From positions 3,348,001-3,412,000 of the forward strand of contig NZ_JACCBM010000001.1 of NCBI RefSeq assembly GCF_013409865.1: a stretch of DNA of 64,000 nt, written 5' to 3'. The notes under the pieces were generated by a model. That model did not search any database, was not told the origin of the DNA, and saw only the letters and a program-made list of their open reading frames with translations. A program made the translations under genes and the position numbers. Positions 35,248 through 44,133 of this stretch are shown here, one piece after another. How positions within the stretch are numbered: the first letter of the stretch is position 1; each line of letters starts with the position of its first letter. This stretch comes from Herbiconiux flava (GTDB lineage: Bacteria > Actinomycetota > Actinomycetes > Actinomycetales > Microbacteriaceae).

Positions 35248-36084
35248 GTGCCTTCGCAGCCGGCACCCGACGACGCCCCCGTCGGCGCGCCCGCCGGCCC
35301 GGCCGACAGCTCGCTCGCCGGCCCGCCCGACGACTCACTCGAGCTCGAGTTGATCGGCCGCATCACCACGGCCTCGAACGCGACCTTCCTCGCCCGCCTG
35401 GGCGACGTCGAGATCGTCTACAAACCCGTCTCGGGCGAGAAGCCGCTCTGGGACTTCCCCGACGGCACCCTCGCCGACCGTGAGGCCGCGGCCTTCATCG
35501 TCTCGGAGGTGCTCGGCGGCGGGGTCGTGCCCCGCACCTGGCTCCGTGACGGACCGCTCGGGCCCGGCATGGTGCAGCTCTGGCAGACCGTCGACCCCGA
35601 GCAGGACGCCGTCGACCTCGTGGCCGCGAACGCCGTGCCCGCGACGGGCTGGCGCCGGGTCTTCGACGGCCACGACGACGAGGACCGGCCGGTCGCGCTC
35701 ATCCACGAGGACACCCCGGCCCTCCGCCGCATGGCGGTCTTCGACGTCATCGCGAACAACGCCGACCGCAAGGGCGGGCACGTGCTGCCCCTCGCGAACG
35801 GCCACCGCCACGGGGTCGACCACGGCCTCACCTTCCACGCCGAGCACAAGCTGCGCACGGTGCTGTGGGGCTGGATCGACGAACCGCTCTCCGGCGACGA
35901 GCTCGCCGGGGTCGAGCGGGTGCTCGCGGCGCTCACCGACGGCGGCCTGGTCGACACCCTCTCCCCGCTGCTCACCGACGACGAGATCGTCGCGCTCGCC
36001 GACCGCTGCGAGCGCCTGCTCGGTGAGGCGCGCTTCCCCGCGCCCGACGGCTACATGCCGGCCGTGCCCTGGCCGATCTTCTGA
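35248..36084 (+). CDS. SCO1664-family (PI3/4-kinase-fold) protein
   Basis: A 278-residue protein: after a 30-residue Pro/Ala/Asp-rich N-terminus come NATFLARL, a Lys in EIVYKPVSGEKPLWDFPDG, FDVIANNADRKGGHVL and GVDHGLTFHAEHKLRTVLWGW. These loops resemble the ATP-site Lys, catalytic NADR and metal DH/G motifs of PI3/4-kinase-like folds, the reason the family is described as kinase-like. Substrate unknown. Third gene of the phosphatase-DUF3090 trio; the GTG 35248 starts right after the DUF3090 stop. Confidence 0.87.
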   Translation: MPSQPAPDDAPVGAPAGPADSSLAGPPDDSLELELIGRITTASNATFLARLGDVEIVYKPVSGEKPLWDFPDGTLADREAAAFIVSEVLGGGVVPRTWLRDGPLGPGMVQLWQTVDPEQDAVDLVAANAVPATGWRRVFDGHDDEDRPVALIHEDTPALRRMAVFDVIANNADRKGGHVLPLANGHRHGVDHGLTFHAEHKLRTVLWGWIDEPLSGDELAGVERVLAALTDGGLVDTLSPLLTDDEIVALADRCERLLGEARFPAPDGYMPAVPWPIF

Positions 36085-36105
36085 CCCCGGTTAGGGTCGA
36101 CGAGT

Positions 36106-37830
36106 ATGGAGCTGGGCATCTACGGGATCATCGCGGTCGCGGTGATCGTCGCGGTCGCCGCGTTCTCGAAGCGCCTCGGCATCGCCGCGCCCATCATCCT
36201 GGTCGTGGTCGGTGTCGGCCTCTCGTACCTCCCGGGGGTGCCCGAGATCGAGGTGCCGCACGAGATCATCCTCGACGGCCTGCTGCCGCCCATCCTCTAC
36301 GCCGCGGCGGTGGCCGTGCCGGTGGTCGACTTCCGGCGCAACCTCGCGCCGATCGCGAGCCTCTCGGTGGTGCTCGTGATCGTCACGGCCTTCGCCACCG
36401 GGTTCCTGCTCTACGCGCTGCTGCCCGATCTCAACTTCGCGGCGGCTGTGGCACTCGGCGCGATCATCAGCCCTCCGGATGCGGTGGCCGCCACCTCGAT
36501 CGGACGTCGCCTCGGCCTGCCGCCACGCCTGCTCACGCTGCTCGAGGGCGAGGGCCTCGTCAACGACGCGACCGCCCTGGTGCTGCTCCGCTCGGCCGTG
36601 GCCGCCGCAGCCGGAGCGATGACCACGCCCTGGGCGGGCGTCACCGACTTCCTGTTCGCCGCCGCCGTCGCGGTGCTCGTCGGTCTGGCGGCCGGTGCCG
36701 TCACCGTGTTCGTGCGCTCGAAGCTGTCCGACCCGGTGCTCGACACCGCGCTGTCGCTCGCCGTTCCCTTCGTCGCATTCGTACCGGCGGAACAGCTCGG
36801 AGCATCCGGCGTTCTCGCCGTCGTCGTCGCCGGCCTGTACACCGGGCACGCCTCTCCCACGAAGTTCTCGCCGCAGTCGCGGATCAGCGACCGGATCAAC
36901 TGGCGCACGATCCAGTTCCTGCTCGAGAACGGTGTATTCCTGCTGATCGGGCTCGAGATCCGCACCCTGATCGAAGACGTGCAGCCCGAGATCCTCACGG
37001 TCGAGGCCTCGTTCGGCATCGGGTTGCTCGCCACCGTGGCGCTGGTGCTCATCCGCTATCTCTGGATCGGGCCGCTCGTCTTCGGGCTGGCCCAACGCGA
37101 GAAGCACAACGAGCGCCGCACCTACCAATCGCTGCTCGCCCTGTACTACTACCGGAGCCATCCCGTCTCGACGAAGCGTCAGGCCCGCACCCGCAACCGG
37201 CTGGAGCGGGACTACGAGCGTCGCCGAGCAGATCTCGAGCAGCAGCGGCAGGAGCGGATCGACTGGCGCGGCGGCATCGTTCTCGGCTGGTCGGGCATGC
37301 GCGGTGTGGTGACGCTCGCGGCCGCCCAGTCGCTGCCCGAGGACACCCCCTACCGGCCGCAGCTGATCCTGATCGCCTTCACGGTCGCGGTGACGAGTAT
37401 CGTGCTGCAGGGCGGCACCCTGCCGTGGCTGATCCGGCTGCTCGGCGTGGAGGGCATCGACGCGAAGGAGGATCGCAAGGAGCTCGCGCAGCTGCTGGAG
37501 ACCATCAGCAGCGCGGGGCTCGAGAAGCTCGACGAGCAGGTGGCGGAACGCAGCGACCTCATCGACCCGGAGGTCGTGGAGCGTGCCCGCCAGGCTACGT
37601 TCTTGCGCACCGAGGCCGCCTGGGAACGGGCCGGGCGACGCGAGCAGCCCGACGAGACCCCGCATCGGCTCTACCGCGAGCTGCGACTCGCGATCGTGGC
37701 GGCCGAGCGGGAGAAAATGCTCGAACTGCGGGCCGTCGGCACCTACCCCTCGCGCATTCTGGCCGAGGCGCAGGCGCTGCTCGACCAGGAGGAGACGCGG
37801 CTGCAGCGGCGGCCGGGCGGGGCCCACTAG
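36106..37830 (+). CDS. CPA1-family Na+/H+ antiporter (NhaP-like)
   Basis: A 574-residue transporter with about 12 membrane helices, then a C-terminal cytoplasmic domain of some 150 residues. The ion-binding region appears as ISPPDAVAATSI and LLEGEGLVNDATALVL (ND motif), with FLLENGVFLLIGLEI later and LGWSGMRGVVTLAAA near helix 11. It exchanges Na+ (or K+) for H+. A highly charged loop near residues 340-385 (RLERDYERRRADLEQQRQ) separates the last helices. TAGGGT lies 8 nt before the ATG. Confidence 0.9.
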   Translation: MELGIYGIIAVAVIVAVAAFSKRLGIAAPIILVVVGVGLSYLPGVPEIEVPHEIILDGLLPPILYAAAVAVPVVDFRRNLAPIASLSVVLVIVTAFATGFLLYALLPDLNFAAAVALGAIISPPDAVAATSIGRRLGLPPRLLTLLEGEGLVNDATALVLLRSAVAAAAGAMTTPWAGVTDFLFAAAVAVLVGLAAGAVTVFVRSKLSDPVLDTALSLAVPFVAFVPAEQLGASGVLAVVVAGLYTGHASPTKFSPQSRISDRINWRTIQFLLENGVFLLIGLEIRTLIEDVQPEILTVEASFGIGLLATVALVLIRYLWIGPLVFGLAQREKHNERRTYQSLLALYYYRSHPVSTKRQARTRNRLERDYERRRADLEQQRQERIDWRGGIVLGWSGMRGVVTLAAAQSLPEDTPYRPQLILIAFTVAVTSIVLQGGTLPWLIRLLGVEGIDAKEDRKELAQLLETISSAGLEKLDEQVAERSDLIDPEVVERARQATFLRTEAAWERAGRREQPDETPHRLYRELRLAIVAAEREKMLELRAVGTYPSRILAEAQALLDQEETRLQRRPGGAH

Positions 37831-37889
37831 GCGACGGAATCGGGCAGCGCCGCCTTATAGATAACCGAGCATTCATCAGCTGTTTCTGA

Positions 37890-37895
37890 TAGAAT
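37890..37895 (+). promoter_or_regulatory. -10 box of the DUF222 gene (leaderless arrangement)
   Basis: TAGAAT, 6 nt before the ATG at 37902, in an A/T-rich stretch (37855-37901) that stands out from its surroundings. No ribosome site is present, so the mRNA probably begins at the ATG. Confidence 0.55.
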
Positions 37896-37901
37896 CTCAG
37901 T

Positions 37902-39263
37902 ATGAGTTCAGCCTCCCGCATCCTTGAGATGGCCGCCGCCGTCTGCGGCCGTTCCGGCGCGGGTCTGGCCGGTCTCGGTGATGACGAGTTGCTCGAATTG
38001 ATGGCCGCCTACGAGACTCTCGGGCGCGCGGTGTCGGCGCAGCAGGTTCGGTTTGCGGGTGAGGTCGGGGTGCGGTCGCGCACCGAGCTGGGCGACGATG
38101 GGCTGAGCCGGTCGCAGAACTTCACCAGCCCCGTCGCGCTCATCGCGAAGGTCACCGGGGCATCGGCGCGGGCGTGCAAGGCGCGGCTCGAGCTCGGGCG
38201 GAAGCTGCGCGGTGCCGTGCTGCTGGGTGGGGGCGAAGGGCCGGCACCGTTCCCGGCGGTCGCCCGCGTGCTCGATGAAGGCGTGCTCGGCGTCGAGGCA
38301 GCGGCTGCCATCATGAAGCAGTGCAGTGCGCTCGCCGACCGTGGATGCTCCCCCGAGGTTGTGAGCCTCGCCGAGGAAACACTCGTCGACCAGACCATCT
38401 CGTGCCGGCTCACCGCCGATGAGACGTCCAGAGCTGCCATTCACCTGCGCGAGGTGCTCGACCCCGACGGTGCCGAACCGCGCGACGAGGTGCTGCAGAT
38501 GCAGCGGTCGCTGACCATCGCGCTGGCCCCGGATGGGATGTACCGGGGGAAGTTCGCGCTCACGCCCGAGCAGGGCGGAGTGTGGTTCTCGAGCATCCAG
38601 GCGCTGCAGAGCCCCCGCATCACTGGCCCCCGGTTCGTCGATGGAGACGAATACGCGATCGCCGATGGTCGCACGCAGGCGCAGAAGAATGCCGACACGG
38701 TGACCGAGTTGATTGCCCGCGCTGCTGGGGCCGAGGACATGCCGCGTATCAACGGTGCCATCGCCACCGTCAACGTGCACATGACCCTCGACGACCTCGA
38801 GAAGGGGCGGGGTGTCGGGTGGATCGATGGCATCGATCAGCCCGTCCCCGCCTCCACCATCGCCCAGCTGCGCTGCTCATCGCCGGTCGCGGCGACGCTG
38901 TTCGGTGAGAAGGGCGAGGTGCTCTATCACGGCAAGGCCAAGCGGCTCTTCACGGCGGCGCAGAACCGGGCACTAGCCGCCCGAGACGGCGGCTGCGTCT
39001 GGCCCAGCTGCGACCGGCCACCCTCATACTGCGAAACACACCATGCGAACGAGTGGGTTTCGGACGATCATCCGCCCGGCCGCACTGACATCGACAACGG
39101 CGTTCTGCTCTGCCACTTCCACCACTCACATCTACACAAATCGCCGTGGAAATTGACCATGCACGATGGGGTGCCCCACCTCATCCCACCCAGATGGGTA
39201 GACACGGAACAGAAGCCAATTCCGACCACCGGGCGTCGCACCATTCAGCGACCCGCCGCTTAG
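37902..39263 (+). CDS. DUF222 domain HNH endonuclease
   Basis: A 453-residue protein with an N-terminal helical DUF222 domain (about residues 5-330) and a C-terminal HNH nuclease: zinc and catalytic residues in CVWPSCDRPPSYCETHH and NGVLLCHFHHSHLHK (about residues 364-410). Such proteins occur in many near-identical copies in actinobacterial genomes and are often taken for selfish or 13E12-type repeat proteins; the biological role is not known. Its DNA has fewer G/C third positions at the start than its neighbours. It is followed by an unusual double-stem hairpin. Confidence 0.9.
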   Translation: MSSASRILEMAAAVCGRSGAGLAGLGDDELLELMAAYETLGRAVSAQQVRFAGEVGVRSRTELGDDGLSRSQNFTSPVALIAKVTGASARACKARLELGRKLRGAVLLGGGEGPAPFPAVARVLDEGVLGVEAAAAIMKQCSALADRGCSPEVVSLAEETLVDQTISCRLTADETSRAAIHLREVLDPDGAEPRDEVLQMQRSLTIALAPDGMYRGKFALTPEQGGVWFSSIQALQSPRITGPRFVDGDEYAIADGRTQAQKNADTVTELIARAAGAEDMPRINGAIATVNVHMTLDDLEKGRGVGWIDGIDQPVPASTIAQLRCSSPVAATLFGEKGEVLYHGKAKRLFTAAQNRALAARDGGCVWPSCDRPPSYCETHHANEWVSDDHPPGRTDIDNGVLLCHFHHSHLHKSPWKLTMHDGVPHLIPPRWVDTEQKPIPTTGRRTIQRPAA

Positions 39264-39281
39264 CCAGCCACCGCATCCGAG

Positions 39282-39339
39282 GGCAAGCGCGAAGCGCGCG
39301 GCAGCACACACGGCTGCCGCGCGCTGACGCGCTTGCCCG
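39282..39339. terminator. 58-nt two-stem hairpin between convergent genes
   Basis: Outer stem GGGCAAGCGC (39282-39291) with GCGCTTGCCC (39330-39339), perfect 10 bp. Inner stem GCGCGCGGCAG (39295-39305) with CTGCCGCGCGC (39315-39325), perfect 11 bp. The loop is 9 nt. It sits 18 bp after the DUF222 stop and 35 bp before the VWA stop on the other strand, so it can act as a bidirectional terminator. Confidence 0.75.
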
Positions 39340-39374
39340 AGATGGACATGGCTGGGTTCACGAGGTGGGACTGA

Positions 39375-41417
39375 TCACCAGAGGCCGCCTAGACGCCGGG
39401 CTCCTCCGCCGAAGTCGTCCGCTGCGCCCGGGGTGCTGCCGCGTGATCCGAGGTAGGAGCCCACGACGGCCGCGCCCAGGTCGTCGGCTTCCGGTGCCAC
39501 CACGGAACCGTCGACCCTCCGGGCCATCGAGTCGATGAAGCGCGCCAGCCCCGGGTCGTCGCCGAGGCGGAAGAAGGTCGTTCGGGCGCCGAGGCGCAGC
39601 GAGTTGTCGAGCTCCCGCACGGCGTACGCGATCGTGAGCGGATGCGGCGGGTAGCTGAAGAACACCTCCCCGTTCGCCTCGAGGTGCGAGGTCGGCTCGC
39701 CGTCGGTGACGATGAGCAGCACGGGCTGGGCGTTCGGGTGCTTGCGGAAGTGCCGGTTCGCCAAGAGCAGCGCGTGGTGCAGGTTCGTGCCCTTGTCCCA
39801 CTCGGCCTCGAGCCCGGTGAGCTCCTCGATCGGCATCACCTGCGCCGAGCGGCCGAAGGCGATCAGCTGCAGGTCGTCACCGCGGAAGCGGCTCGTGATC
39901 AGGGTGTGCAGCGCGAGCGCGGTGCGCTTCATCGGCACCCACCGGCCGTCCATCGCCATCGAGAACGAGGTGTCGACGAGCAGCGCGACGGCCGCTTGCG
40001 TGCGCGCCTCGGTCTCCTGCACCTCGACGTCGCCGATCTCGATCCGCACGCCGTTCGCCGTCGACCCGCCCGAGCCGGCGACCCTGGTGACTGCGTTCGT
40101 GATGGTCCGGGTGACGTCCCACGGCTCGGTGTCGCCGAACGCCCACTCGCGGGTCGAGCCCGACCGCTCCCCCGCGGCTCCGGCCTGCCGCACGTCGCGG
40201 GCGCCCTGGCGCCCCGAGAGGCGCTGGGCGACGTCGCGCAGCAGCGCCTTGCCGAGCTGCCGCATCGCCTTCGGGGTCATCCGCAGCTGCCCGTCCGAGC
40301 CCCGCTTCATCGTGCCGGTGTCGCGCAGGGCCTTCTCGAGCTCCTGCAGCGTCCGGGCGTCGACCACCGCATCCGCCCCGAGCTGACGCGAGAGCGCATC
40401 GAGGTCGAGGTCGTCGAGCCGCGAGCCGTTGTAGGACTGGGCCAGCTGCTCGCTCAGCTCGTCGAGGTCGGCCAGGTCCTGGAAGACGCCGGTGCCGTCG
40501 CCGAGCCCGAGGCCCTGCTCGCCGTCCATCCGCTCCGAGCCGCCCCAGTCCTCACCGGGGCGGAGCGAGCGCAGCGTCTCGTCGAGCCGGCCGAGGCCCT
40601 GCATCAGCTCGGGCGAGCCGAAGGCCTGCTGGGCGAGGGCGTCGAGCTCGTCGCGCTGCTCCTGGGTCATCGAGTTGCGCATCCGCTGCGCCGCGGCGGC
40701 CCGGGCGGCGAGGGCGTCGAGCAGCTCGTCGATGGTCTCCGGATGCTCGGGGAAGAACTCCCCGTGCTTCGCCATGAACGCGTCGAACTGCTCGGGGGTG
40801 TCCTCGCCGCGGGCGTGCGCCTCCAGCAGTTCGTTAAGGTCGCCGAGCATCTCCGTGATCGCCTCGCGGTCGGCGTCGCTCGCGTTCTCGAGGGCGTTCT
40901 TCATGCCGGCGAAGCGCTGGTCGAGCATCTCGCGGCCGAGCAGGTCTTTGATCTTCTCGAAGTCGGCGCGGGCCTCCGAGCTCTTCCAGTCGTAGCCATT
41001 GAGCTCATTGACGGCAGCTGCGGCGGATGACGGGAGGTTGTCGAGCTGCATCTGCGCGAGCGCGCGGTCGCCCTCGTCCATCAGCGCGTCGCGGGCGAGC
41101 TGCTTGCGCTCGGACAGCACCGCCTTGTCGAGCAGGTCCTTGATCTCCTGCAGGGTGCCGTCGAGGTTGTGCTCGCGGGTGAGATCCCGCCGACGCTCGG
41201 CCACACGCCGGGCCAGGTCGTCGAGGCCGTTCTGGTCGCGGCCTCCGCGGCGGAGGAACTCGCGGAGCGCCTGCTCGGGCGAGTAGCCCGCCATCACCTC
41301 CTCGCCGATGGCGTCGAGCGCCTCGGTGAGGTCGACCGGCGGCGCCAGAGGGTCGGGGCCGTCGACGTACCGCCCGTAGCGGGCGGCCCGGGTGAGGCGG
41401 CGGTTCGCCCTAGGCAC
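39375..41417 (-). CDS. VWA-domain protein partner of the MoxR ATPase
   Basis: A 680-residue cytoplasmic protein. The first 450 residues are helical and charged. The C-terminal part is a von Willebrand A domain with an intact MIDAS: DTSFS (in ALLVDTSFSMAM, about residue 484), the Thr in GTNLHH and Asp in IVTDGEP. With the MoxR ATPase gene 110 bp upstream on the same strand it forms a MoxR-VWA chaperone pair, a class involved in metal insertion or complex assembly. GTG start at 41417; no clear ribosome site. The target is unknown. Confidence 0.88.
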   Translation of the reverse strand: MPRANRRLTRAARYGRYVDGPDPLAPPVDLTEALDAIGEEVMAGYSPEQALREFLRRGGRDQNGLDDLARRVAERRRDLTREHNLDGTLQEIKDLLDKAVLSERKQLARDALMDEGDRALAQMQLDNLPSSAAAAVNELNGYDWKSSEARADFEKIKDLLGREMLDQRFAGMKNALENASDADREAITEMLGDLNELLEAHARGEDTPEQFDAFMAKHGEFFPEHPETIDELLDALAARAAAAQRMRNSMTQEQRDELDALAQQAFGSPELMQGLGRLDETLRSLRPGEDWGGSERMDGEQGLGLGDGTGVFQDLADLDELSEQLAQSYNGSRLDDLDLDALSRQLGADAVVDARTLQELEKALRDTGTMKRGSDGQLRMTPKAMRQLGKALLRDVAQRLSGRQGARDVRQAGAAGERSGSTREWAFGDTEPWDVTRTITNAVTRVAGSGGSTANGVRIEIGDVEVQETEARTQAAVALLVDTSFSMAMDGRWVPMKRTALALHTLITSRFRGDDLQLIAFGRSAQVMPIEELTGLEAEWDKGTNLHHALLLANRHFRKHPNAQPVLLIVTDGEPTSHLEANGEVFFSYPPHPLTIAYAVRELDNSLRLGARTTFFRLGDDPGLARFIDSMARRVDGSVVAPEADDLGAAVVGSYLGSRGSTPGAADDFGGGARRLGGLW

Positions 41418-41438
41418 GGTCGCGCATCCGCTCGTCGT

Positions 41439-41498
41439 GAACGGATGCGCGGCGAACGGATGCGCAGCGAACAGATGCGCGGTGAACGGATGCGCACA
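41439..41498. repeat. 15-bp tandem repeat (4 copies) between moxR and VWA genes
   Basis: GAACGGATGCGCGGC and close variants start at 41439, 41454, 41469 and 41484, each with at most three changes. On the coding (minus) strand it lies 29-89 bp after the moxR stop and 21-80 bp before the VWA start, so it is part of the intercistronic mRNA. Confidence 0.9.
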
Positions 41499-41527
41499 CG
41501 GCAGCCGCCCCCTCAGCCACAGCCCGC

Positions 41528-42910
41528 TCAGCCATAGATCGTCTCGCCGCCGCCCGACTCCTTGCTCACCCGGCGGGCGAGGTAGAGGCCCTCGAGGGCG
41601 AGCTCGATGGCGCCGGCGCGCTGGCCGTCGTTCGTGGCGCCGAGGCGGTCGCCGATCTCGTCGTAGAGCTCGGACTCGCCGAGCGAGGGCAGGCCCGCGA
41701 GGAAGTCGCGCGCGGCCACCTGCTCACCCGTGGTGACGAGCGAGCCGCTCTCGAGCGCGTCGACCAGCAGCGCGAAGTCGACGCCGCGGAAGTGCGCGCG
41801 CACGGTCTCGGCGGTCGCGGTGCGGAGCAGGTGGTCGAGGATCTCGTCCTCCCGGCCCTCCTCGCCCGACTCGAACTCGATCTTGCCGCCGAGCACGTCG
41901 ACCGCCGTCTCGAGGTCGACCGGGCGGGCCACCGCCTCCTGCTCGCCCTGGCGGGTCGCACGGTGGATGGCGGCCGCCGCGATCGTCTCGGCACCGGCGA
42001 TCGAGAAGCGGGCGCTGACGCCGCTGCGCTGGTCGACCGACGCCGACTCGCGGAGGTTGCGGGTGAAGCGGGCGAGGATCTCGATCAGGTAGTCGGGCAC
42101 GTCGGCGACGAGCTCGGCCTCTTGGCGAATGACGGCGATCTCGTCGGCCAGCTCGGTCGGGTAGTGGGTGCGGATCTCGGCGCCGAAGCGGTCCTTCAGC
42201 GGGGTGATGATGCGGCCGCGGTTGGTGTAGTCCTCGGGGTTGGCGCTCGCGACGACGAGGACGTCGAGGGGCAGCCGCAGCACGTAGCCGCGGATCTGGA
42301 TGTCCCGCTCCTCCATCACGTTGAGCATCGCGACCTGGATGCGCTCGGCGAGGTCGGGCAGCTCGTTGATCGCGACGATGCCACGGTGGCTGCGCGGGAT
42401 GAGGCCGAAGTGGATGGTCTCGGGGTCGCCGAGCGACCGGCCTTCAGCCACCTTCATCGGGTCGACGTCGCCGATCAGGTCGGCCACGCTCGTGTCGGGG
42501 GTGGCGAGCTTCTCGACGTAGCGCTCCTCGCGACGGCGCCAGGCGATGGGAAGCTCGTCGCCGAGCTCGGCCGCACGGCGGAGGCTGACGCTGGTGATCG
42601 GCTCGTAGGGGTGCTCGCCGAGCTCGGATCCCTCGATCACGGGCGACCACTCGTCGAGGAGGCCGGACAGGGTGCGGAGCAGCCGGGTCTTGCCCTGGCC
42701 GCGCTCGCCGAGCAGCACGATGTCGTGCCCCGCGATGAGCGCGCGCTCGAGCTGCGGGATGACCGTGGACTCGAAGCCGTGCAGGCCCGGCCAGGGGTCG
42801 CGGCCCTCCCGGAGGGCGTCGAGGAGGTTGTCGCGGATCTCGGTGCGGAGGGTCTTCTGCACGTGCCCGGAGGCACGCAGTTCGCCGACCGTCGTCAGGG
42901 TTGGGCGCAT
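41528..42910 (-). CDS. MoxR-type AAA+ ATPase (magnesium-chelatase subunit I-like)
   Basis: A 460-residue AAA+ protein with Walker A GERGQGKT near residue 67, Walker B-like GIVAINELPD, sensor-type ASANPEDYTN and an arginine-rich RIITPLKDRFG region. The Walker B lacks the usual DE pair (the residues read NEL), an unusual feature. Start taken at ATG 42910, directly preceded by an in-frame GTG. It is divergent from the ole operon with about 200 bp between and cooperates with the VWA gene downstream. Confidence 0.87.
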   Translation of the reverse strand: MRPTLTTVGELRASGHVQKTLRTEIRDNLLDALREGRDPWPGLHGFESTVIPQLERALIAGHDIVLLGERGQGKTRLLRTLSGLLDEWSPVIEGSELGEHPYEPITSVSLRRAAELGDELPIAWRRREERYVEKLATPDTSVADLIGDVDPMKVAEGRSLGDPETIHFGLIPRSHRGIVAINELPDLAERIQVAMLNVMEERDIQIRGYVLRLPLDVLVVASANPEDYTNRGRIITPLKDRFGAEIRTHYPTELADEIAVIRQEAELVADVPDYLIEILARFTRNLRESASVDQRSGVSARFSIAGAETIAAAAIHRATRQGEQEAVARPVDLETAVDVLGGKIEFESGEEGREDEILDHLLRTATAETVRAHFRGVDFALLVDALESGSLVTTGEQVAARDFLAGLPSLGESELYDEIGDRLGATNDGQRAGAIELALEGLYLARRVSKESGGGETIYG

Positions 42911-42950
42911 CACGCGGGCAATGCTACGCCCGCTTTCCGGGGGTGATGTC

Positions 42951-42968
42951 AGGGGTTCGGCAACCCCT
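42951..42968. other. Small perfect hairpin in the moxR-oleA intergenic region
   Basis: AGGGGTT-cggc-AACCCCT, a 7-bp stem with a 4-nt loop, 40 bp upstream of the moxR start. It would be in the 5' leader of moxR if the promoter lies further up. Function unknown. Confidence 0.4.
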
Positions 42969-43053
42969 CGGAAGGCCTCCGTGTGCAGTCGAGGGCACGG
43001 CGTGCCTAGGATGCGAGGATGACCGGTTCAGCGTCCGCCCAGCGCACTCCCTG

Positions 43054-43087
43054 TAGATTACTGGTCTCGCGCGTGCGATCACGCGCG
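43054..43087 (+). promoter_or_regulatory. Probable oleA promoter with overlapping palindromic operator
   Basis: TAGATT (43054-43059) is a plausible -10. A perfect 20-bp inverted repeat CGCGCGTG-cgat-CACGCGCG (43068-43087) begins 8 bp later, over the expected transcription start and 24 bp ahead of the oleA start. A repressor bound there would block transcription. No clear -35. Confidence 0.45.
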
Positions 43088-43110
43088 TTCTGGAGAGCCG
43101 CGGAGGATTC

Positions 43111-44133
43111 GTGACCGGCAATTCGACTACCCGATTCCGTAACGTGGCACTGCTGTCCGTTGCGAGCACGATCCCGTCGAGGGTGACCACCTCCGACGAG
43201 ATCGAGCAGAAGCTCGCCGTGGCGCTCAAGCGCCTCAAGCTGCGGAGCGGTCTGCTGCGCCGCGTGGCCGGCGTGCTCGAGCGACGCAACTGGGGCCCCG
43301 GCGAGAGCTCCGACGCCGCCACGATCTCGGCCGGGCGCCGCGCACTGGCCGAGGCCGGCATCGACGCCTCCGAGATCGGGCTCATGATCAACACCTCGGT
43401 GACCCGCCAGCACCTCGAACCCTCGGTGGCCGTGCGCATCCACGACGGGCTCGGGCTGCCCAGCTCGGCCATCAACTTCGACGTCGCGAACGCCTGCCTC
43501 GGCTTCGTGACCGGGATGACCCTGGCCGCCGCGATGATCGAGTCGGGCCAGGTGAAGTACGCGCTGATCGTCAACGGCGAGGACGCCGACGAGATCCAGG
43601 TCAACACGATCGAGCGGCTGCTGCGCGACGACATCGACCGCGAGGCCTTCATGAGCGAGTTCGCCTCGCTCACCCTCGGCTCGGGAGCGGCGGCCGCCGT
43701 GATCGGGCCGGCCGACGCGCATCCGTCCGGCCACCGCATCCTGGGCGGGGTCACCCGGGCCGCCACGCAGTTCCACGAGCTCTGCGTCGGCAGCGTCGAC
43801 GGCATGTTCACGGATGCGCGGGCACTCCTGAAGGGCGGGCTCGACCTCGTGCTCTCCGCCTGGAAGGAGGCGCAGACCGAGTGGCGCTGGGGCAAGATGG
43901 ACCGCTACATCACCCACCAGGTCTCGTCGGTGCACACCGACTCGATGGTGCGGGCCGCGACGCTCGACAAGAGCCGCGTGCCGGTGACCTACCCGCATCT
44001 CGGCAACGTGGGGCCGGCGTCGATCCCGATCACGCTCGCCGAGGAGCAGAAGACGCTGAAGAACGGCGACCGCGTGCTGCTGATGGGCGTGGGGTCGGGG
44101 CTGAACACGGCTCTGATGGAGATCGCCTGGTGA
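43111..44133 (+). CDS. oleA: OleA, thiolase-fold acyl-CoA condensing enzyme of olefin synthesis
   Basis: Joins two fatty acyl-CoAs head to head to a beta-keto acid, the first step of long-chain olefin synthesis. The 340-residue thiolase-fold protein has catalytic Cys129 in FDVANACLGF, His in RYITHQVSS and Asn in HLGNVGPAS, with the Glu of TRQHLEPS that OleA uses for deprotonation. The N-terminus (FRNVALLSVASTIPS, then the long KRLKLRSGLLRRVAGV helix) distinguishes OleA from FabH. GTG start with GCGGAGGA 4 nt before. Its stop overlaps the oleBC start (GTGA). Confidence 0.9.
   Translation: MTGNSTTRFRNVALLSVASTIPSRVTTSDEIEQKLAVALKRLKLRSGLLRRVAGVLERRNWGPGESSDAATISAGRRALAEAGIDASEIGLMINTSVTRQHLEPSVAVRIHDGLGLPSSAINFDVANACLGFVTGMTLAAAMIESGQVKYALIVNGEDADEIQVNTIERLLRDDIDREAFMSEFASLTLGSGAAAAVIGPADAHPSGHRILGGVTRAATQFHELCVGSVDGMFTDARALLKGGLDLVLSAWKEAQTEWRWGKMDRYITHQVSSVHTDSMVRAATLDKSRVPVTYPHLGNVGPASIPITLAEEQKTLKNGDRVLLMGVGSGLNTALMEIAW

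Noticed and set aside
37902..39263. DUF222-HNH gene as part of a mobile element or prophage
   Set aside because: No integrase, transposase, terminal repeats or attachment sites nearby. The HNH domain alone is not enough.
41294..41497. Arg/Ser-Ile repeat peptide encoded by the 15-bp array (minus strand)
   Set aside because: A by-product of the tandem repeat; it overlaps the VWA gene start in another frame and has no ribosome site.
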